Assembly: GCA_038049695.1 (NCBI GenBank)
Contig: CP142453.1
Span: 117,592,001-117,656,000 of the forward strand
Reading direction: 5' to 3'
Length of the DNA stretch: 64,000 bases
Source: Cinnamomum chago
Taxonomy: Eukaryota > Streptophyta > Magnoliopsida > Laurales > Lauraceae
Under the pieces are notes generated by a model. It had not been told where the DNA came from and did no database searches. It saw only the letters and a program-made list of their open reading frames with translations. The position numbers were made by a program, and so were the translations under genes. Within the stretch, counting starts at the first letter, position 1, and the number at the start of each line of letters is the position of its first letter. Positions 57,201 through 64,000 of the stretch are shown piece by piece.

Positions 57201-60200
57201 CTTAATTACCTTAGGAAGCATTTACTTTAACTTAATTTTATTAGTGAATAAAACAAACAAACATGCGCAGAGTGTCTCACTCATGCTTCCTCTAAGTGGA
57301 AGGAGCAAAACTCCACTATGGTGCTCACTTATTGAAAATTAAATTCACTCAAAATGAATTGCACACACACTCTTATTATTGGAGTCGGTACTACAATAAG
57401 ATTGCCTATTTGAATAAAATAATTTTATGCATTATTCAAAAAAGGTTTCACATGAAGTCAAGTATGGTTGAAAATAGGCTCACATGAGCGCTCTCTCTCT
57501 TTTCCATGAATGACGTTTTCCATGAGATCAATTCCACAACCATCACAGTCAAATCTGTCAAGTTTGATATGGATATTTGTAGATTCAGGGAGCCATAGCC
57601 GTGGGTTCTAAACCTTTCTTGTGTGCACTTGAAAGATACTTCCAACTCCTACAGTCCTACCCTACCCCAAAATCACATAACAGGTACAATCAATATTCAA
57701 CGTTGTGCTGCTCCACATGATCAAGTCGTTCCCTAATCCTTTACCTGACCAACTTGCACTGTATGTTTGACTGTCCATGCGTGCACCTGTCCGTCGCGAT
57801 CTTGGACTAGGGACCAATGACTTTGAACTTATGATCAAAACTTTCATCGTCACCTCACGTGCAATATAAATATACAAAAGAGGAAATATAAAATGCAATG
57901 TATGAGAATTTTGTCACGTTAGAGATTTGTGATGGCGGCCCACTACAATTCTGATCGAATTGAGTTTCTAATTCAACAAAACTATTATTAGTCAGTATCC
58001 AACAATATTACAGCCAGCAAGTTATATAGCATTTAAAGAAATATTTCTCATGGAATTTGTGGCCAGCAAATACCCAGTTAAGACTCAGAGAACAAGGTTT
58101 TTAAAACCCGGCCTTGGGTGGTTGTTGGGTGCACTGTTGATGTTAGCTCAGATTGCACTATAGCAATTTAAAATCAAAATAGTCAATGGTCTAGATTCAT
58201 GGGTGAAATTCCACTCAACAGTGCAGAGTATCCTCTAATCAGTGCGATATTTGCTACCCACTATAGTGCCTAGCAAGTGGACACTCCTCATCACTGAAAT
58301 AGGCTCAGGAGCTGGATTTGGTTAAAGTAGCTAGGCCTCATTCACTCCTAGGTTGGACTCGACCGAGTCCTTTTTGTTTGGTCACGAGTTCTTGACTGGG
58401 TCCATGCCTACTTCTGCATAAAGCCATAAAGGCCTAACTGAAACAATAGTGGACCCCAGCCGGTCTGCATCATCTACAGGTGACCCTATGTCATCTTGAT
58501 TGGGTGGGACCTGACCCATTTACACGTTAGTCCTAATCCACCTATGGCTTATCTTCATGTGACCGTCGCAGCTCTACACGTGCATTTCACGAGCCACAAG
58601 TAGACTTATGGTCCCATTTGGATCTTCATAAACCGAATACAAGTAATTGAGTTTATGAGTAGGTTGTTTTTTTTTTCTTTCCATGAGCCCATGACCCATT
58701 CAAGGTCATTAGAGTTACAGGTAACGTGCATGGAGGCGAAACCGAGTTCCAAGATTATGGTCTGTAAGTTTTTTTTTTTCCACTCAACATAAAGTCTAAA
58801 ATATAGCTGACTAATCGATTTGTAATGGGAACATGGCTTCCTGTGCCGCATTATCAGACAATCAAAGTCCCTGTTTGATTCAAGCCTGTAGAAACGGTGC
58901 CGAGCATTTCTTCTTTGTACCCAAAACAAGAACGTTTCAAAACGAGTTATCCACGTCCAAGTCCCCCATGAACCGTTCTACGAAGAAAATGTAAGCTCTC
59001 TGCCAATGGGCGACAATCAAAAGAGGTCATTTTCACTTGATTGATGGGAAACTTCTGTGGGAAAGAGTTGAAAAATGTGGTGCAGCAAATCCCAATTTTA
59101 ACGGGCAATTAAGCTTTTTAAAATGGTAATGATTGTTGCCACCAATCAGTCTTTTCTTCTTTTTTCGATTGTCACAAGTCAGTCATATCATGAACAGTGG
59201 TTTGAACATTGAATCTAAGCTAAAATCTGTAAGAACCGTTTGAAATTTAATATCTGAATGATCTTGCCTTTTTTTTCAATTTTTTCCATTTGTTTAGGGA
59301 AACAATCCGAATGTTCTTGCTTGCATCAAGGTGAAATCATGATGGAGAACGTGGACTAGGGGCGGTGACATCCAGGTATTCACCAACAGGGATGGTGGTT
59401 GATTCACAATAAGCGAGCAATACCACAGCAAAATGAGATGCCTAATCAGCAAATCCCAATTTGTTATTCAAGTGGAACCAGCAAATCTGTTGAATGGACT
59501 CCATGACCCAAAAAGTCCAAAAAGTCATTTAGAAATAATTCCCGTTTGCTAACTGGTTAAGACTCAGTGAGTCTCCAAATCGGCTCTGTTTGGCAACTTT
59601 CAAGACTGTCAAGTTTTCTTTGTTCCGAAAATCTGAAGAGGAGTTGTTACCTACTAAAAATAGTTTTTTCAACAATGTTTTTATATACTCTTCCAAATTT
59701 CAATGGTTGGACCAATCAGATATATGCAAGCTCCGCCAACTGTAGTTGATCGAACAGATGAACCAATAACAGTACAGAAGGCGTTTTCTACTTGCACTTG
59801 CAGGAAATCTAAGGTCAGGACTCATGAGCCTCTGTACATGTACAGTTCACAGAACCACCCAATTTCACACAGATGGGGTCTTATTAAAAAGAAATGGTGA
59901 ATATGGAGTCAGAATGTTCACAAAATGACCGGACTGGATGATCATAACTCAATTTCAAGCCATCATGATGATAATGAACCAAAAAAAAAATCAGGCTTCA
60001 TCTCAAGGATCAAAATCCTTTGGCTTCCATGCACAGAAGGCTGCCCTAAACACCTCCAAAATATAGGAAGATCATAACTCAACTTCCAGTCATGACAATG
60101 AATAAAAAAAATTCTCCAAGTTTCATCCAGTCCCAATGATCAAAATCAGCAGGCTTCCAAGCACAGAATGTTGGCATGTGGGCCATGTAGTCCACACAAG

Positions 60201-63200
60201 ATGGCCACAAAAGAGCCTTTATAGGCTTATTGATTCAGTCAAGTGAAAATATCCCCAACTCCTCTGAAAATCTCTCAAAACATTGCACCAAAAGAGATCA
60301 GTCTCCCCGGAAACTACTCATCCAGCCATTAAAATGATGTCTTTAAGACCCATTCCTCCTTGGGTTAGATACACAAAAAATACAAAGCAATGAGAAAGAC
60401 TCAACGGTCTGGGTGATATTGGGGACTTCTGGTGATTACCAGCCTCACAGCATTGTCCCCATTTTCCCTGCTTGCCACTCTTCACAGAAGGCTTCCCTAA
60501 ATGCCTCCAAAATATAGAGATTGATGTTCGTGTGTAACAAATGTGGCCATTACCTTACGCAAAATATTGCTTTCTCAGAATTCATATTAAAGTTGTGATA
60601 AAAGTTTTATGCTGGCTGTGAACCTACCTATGCAACCTTCTTTTATCGGGGCTTGGGACTTATAGTTACAACCGAGTTAAAACTGACAGACAAAAACTAA
60701 GACGGTTTTTACTCATAAAGAGCCCAAGGGAGTCAAATGTTGACATTATTTGATCCTCCCTATCAAATGAATATACCATTTGAGACAGAATCTCCTTGAG
60801 GGAAGCCAAGGATAAATCTTTTAAGAATACATTAATCCCCCTTTCAGTAAGGTTCAACACCTTCCTTCCTCCAGTGTCTACACAACTTGACCCAAAAAAC
60901 ATCGAACCACCAAACTCTATTCTTTCCTTTGCATTCCAAGGAATTCAGCCCCTATCCTCCCCAAATCTCCATCTTGCTAATAGTGCCTAATTCTTTTCCC
61001 CCATATCTATCCAAGTGGTTAACATCATCCAACTTGTATCACTAGAAGTGAAAGCCAAATGGGCTATCCTATTGATGACTTGAATTCTTCAGTTGTAAAA
61101 ATGTCAGAAAGGACCAAGACTACCATAATCTTGCCACACATTAGAACCAAAAAGTCCTACACACTCATTTTGTATTTGTTTCAACTTCACTGTTATCCCT
61201 TTAACAAAGCCGTTACATCAGTACATTGCCAATGTCACTCCTACGTGAGCATGACAAATACAAGATCCAGCCATTCAGCAGATAGGCCCACCCTCAATAA
61301 GACCTGACCCAAAAATTAGGCCCTCCATTCCAGCATAAAAAAAAAAAAGAAAAAAGAAAGAAAAAAAAGAGGGATTCACGCATACATTGTCTTAAGTTGC
61401 TAACCAATACACCAAAAATCCTTAGGCGTTAAAGGTGCAACAAACTAACTACTTAACACATTGGCCAATGATCTACACTTAGCACATGCAATTGTGGGTT
61501 GAACAAATACAAAGGATGTGAAAAGCTACATGATTGGAGACACGACCAAGTTCCATTCAAGAATCATTAGTGCTGTAATGAGGCAATGCATCTTATGTTA
61601 GAATCTTAATCCAAGTATACAGCTGTTTTCCAGGGCCTAAACAAGAGTAGGAAAGAGCAGAACATAGCCGGACCAGCTTTCTTCCATGGCCTAAAACATA
61701 GTTCACATAAATTCAACACTAAAGAAGGAAGAAGTCATGGTGCATATCGTTGATGGGAAAGTAAGGAGTACCATGATGTTTACCAGTATCATTCTTTTTA
61801 TCAAGTTTGCTTCTTCTTGGAGAGAATTCTGGCAGCATTTCTCTGAATTGTCTGGATGTATTGATGAAGCAAAAAACAAGTAGTTGTTTCCAACTGAAGG
61901 GAAGTGATTACAAAAGGTTGACCGTGTGGAGTGACCAAGTAATGTCATATCAAAAGCTATACATGTGGGGTCCTCCTTCCAATGATCCAGATTACTCAAT
62001 CTGTGACCTCATACTGTTTGACTGTAGTAGGGTTGCCTCATCCCTAAAGAAAGTTATATCTACGGCTGGATTGAAGAAAACCGTGGCTAAGGTACCAACT
62101 AATTATGATTCACAGATAATTACTTTTTTAGTACAATAGGGATTACATGCAGACAAACTAGACTGTCCCTTAGATGCATGAATTTCCACTGTAACCATGT
62201 TAAATTTTAGTCCAATCCAATTTACTTTCACTGATTTATCCCACGTTTTCACATGTCCAATCTAAAGGTCAATATCATTCTGATTGACATGACATTTGGG
62301 TCGCGCACTGATGCACAGATGGAAGATTGAGTTGACCATTTTGGATCCATGTTGTGCAATCCCTAAGTGAGAATTTTCTTATAAAGAAATGTGATTAATT
62401 GTGTTTTGAAGAGAAAAAAAAAATCCAAACCAAATGATGTTTGTTGCAGTGAATCATGAACCTACATGCCTAAACATGGATGGAGACATCTTTTGAATGT
62501 TAGTCTTCACAAAGTGGACCGCACATGTATGGATTTGAGTCAACCGTACTTAGCATGGTGTGGTCAACGTAATATGTAATCCTTCCCCACTTAAGTACAT
62601 GCTCTGTCAGGAAAGAAACAGGAAAACAAAACAGGAAAGGATATCTTCTCTTCATAGGTCGGATGATTTAACATCAGCAGTAAATTGTTGTTTACAATAG
62701 CACGAACTAGTACTTCCTTGGCTTCATCTTGTTTCTTCTTGAGCATGTTGCATGTCTACAAAGACTACATCAGTATCCGATATATAGCGATAACTATTAA
62801 GGACCATCAACAAAAAATTCAACAGAGATAGAGGTTATGGTTTTCTTCCTCTTTCTTTATCTTCTTTAATGTTTATAACACACAATATCCATGCAAAACA
62901 CACTATCATTTAACAAGGTGTTGAAGTACAATGTGTAAAGATCTTTTTTTTTTTAATGTTTCAAAATCTATGGTAGTTAGGTACTTCACAATAGCAATAC
63001 TAGCACTTTTATTTCTAAAATCAGCATTTTTGACACATATATGGCATGTTCCTGTGATATACATGCTGTATGCAGGCATCATAGGTCAATATCCACAGAG
63101 CATATAATAAATAAACCTATTAGGCGATGTCTACAATGAAGAGATACTAAAACTGTACTTTGGTATGGTATGGATGGACAGAAATGAAAATTAATGGATT

Positions 63201-64000
63201 GCTGAACTGTGTGTATGTAGTCCTCAATCAAAATTCCTACCTTGAGGACAATGTGTCCTCTCATTAGCCGCTGAAACAGGAGGGATTAGAAGCTGAACAC
63301 TTTCCACTCTGTCCTTTGTTTTTTTCTGCTGCAAGTTCATAATCCATTGTATTACCATTTGAGAGGACTATTAACTGTTTTCTCCAAGATCGCAGAAGAA
63401 TAATCACCAAGAGGGAACCAAGCTTGGATGAGTTCTATTGTTTCACAAATCAGTGGAGAGCCAAGTCAATAAACAAGGGGGTGAATGATGCGCTCACTTG
63501 CCACCATTTAGAAGACCCCATATTGATGGAATGATGCTTGCTGATGATGCTGATAAACCGTGGCTGCATGCGTCATGCAAGTACCTCAATCCAGACTGTC
63601 CGTTCTGCTGTTGCTTATCCATCATTTTAACTTTCAACATAGTCAAAATATGAAAAGAATTGTACAATTGAGGTCACCATTGTGGATGCATCATATAGAA
63701 CATATTTTTTGATAGACAACTACTGTATCTGGATTAATGTAAAGTGTATGCATAATTGTCAGGTTCCCTTTGTTTAAGAAACTAAAACGCAGCATAACAG
63801 TGTTGAATAGATATCCAAGAGTTGTGTAGTTTGGAGTGTAGATTAGTTTTGCGTTCCAAAATTGGATTTCATCAGGCAGAACCTGTTGGTATTATTGAGA
63901 AACAACTAGGGACTCATAGTGATTTTCTAGTAATTATGGATTAATTTGTTATAAAACTTTGGTGAGAAGGCATTTTTTTGTAATTTCTGTAAATAGTGAA
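54245..64000. other. No recognisable gene in the last 9.7 kb
   Basis: AT-rich sequence with only short frames, none resembling a known protein. Notable items: a partial direct repeat of GCTCACAGGCAATAT at about 54668 and 54733, the ACGTAACGTAACGTAACG run at 56161, a poly-A/G tract near 61338-61371, and the duplication at 59940-60175. A gene with small exons cannot be excluded; the frames at 61807-62139 (+) and 60666-60902 (-) are the longest unexplained ones. Confidence 0.4.
59940..60175. repeat. Tandem duplication, period 130 bp, with a third partial copy
   Basis: GATCATAACTCAATTTCAAG at 59940 recurs as GATCATAACTCAACTTCCAG at 60070. The units share ATCAAAATC and GGCTTCCA.GCACAGAA. A further fragment with CACAGAAGGCTTCCCTAAAT and CTCCAAAATATAG lies near 60484-60522. 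Confidence 0.65.

Noticed and set aside
61703-62139. Overlapping frames on both strands (98 and 110 codons)
   Set aside because: No recognisable family, no leader or splice context, and antisense to each other.

Overview
The window is nuclear DNA from a flowering plant with a large, repeat-rich genome. This is shown by spliced genes with GT-AG introns, a plant-type PEX11 and MATE gene, chromodomain Ty3/gypsy retrotransposons with multi-kilobase LTRs, TRIM, CACTA, hAT-like and Tourist-like elements, and L1-type LINEs. I cannot name the species. Only two genes are supported as intact: a seven-exon PEX11 (peroxisome proliferation, 235 aa, + strand, 29395-31254) and a single-exon MATE/DTX efflux transporter (526 aa, + strand, 45965-47545). 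They have no evident functional link. Most other open frames are shadows or transposon remains.

Layout. 156-907: a non-autonomous hAT-like element with an 8-bp target duplication. 1683-10926: one minus-strand gypsy solo LTR, swollen by a 708-bp GC-rich hAT-like element (3943-4650) and by a second, 5.3-kb solo LTR (5007-10352) full of GGGCGCC palindromes. 10927-16444: gene-poor sequence, with a candidate PEX11 leader exon near 12600-12695. 16445-16976: a TRIM in tandem arrangement. 16977-27815: a broken gypsy element next to an inverted LTR of the same family, with a duplicated pol fragment and a Tourist-like MITE (23350-23791) between them. 28203-29296: a second hAT-like element of the first family, ending 98 bp before the PEX11 start codon. 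29395-31254: PEX11. 36424-38352: a CACTA element carrying a 5S-rRNA/Cassandra-like segment. 41.5-43.1 kb: LINE fragments, one inside a Tourist-like MITE. 44.06-44.42 kb: two hairpin MITEs set in (TA)n tracts. 45965-47545: the MATE gene. 51578-54235: a dead LINE with target duplications. 54.2-64 kb: no recognisable gene.

How the parts relate. The history is one of nesting. Several insertions can be placed exactly, because both target duplications are visible, and in one case the empty site is also present in the window. If the leader exon at 12.6 kb belongs to PEX11, its 5'-UTR intron is about 16.7 kb and holds the whole gypsy/TRIM/hAT cluster. I found no prokaryotic-type operon, CRISPR, intact tRNA or intact rRNA gene.
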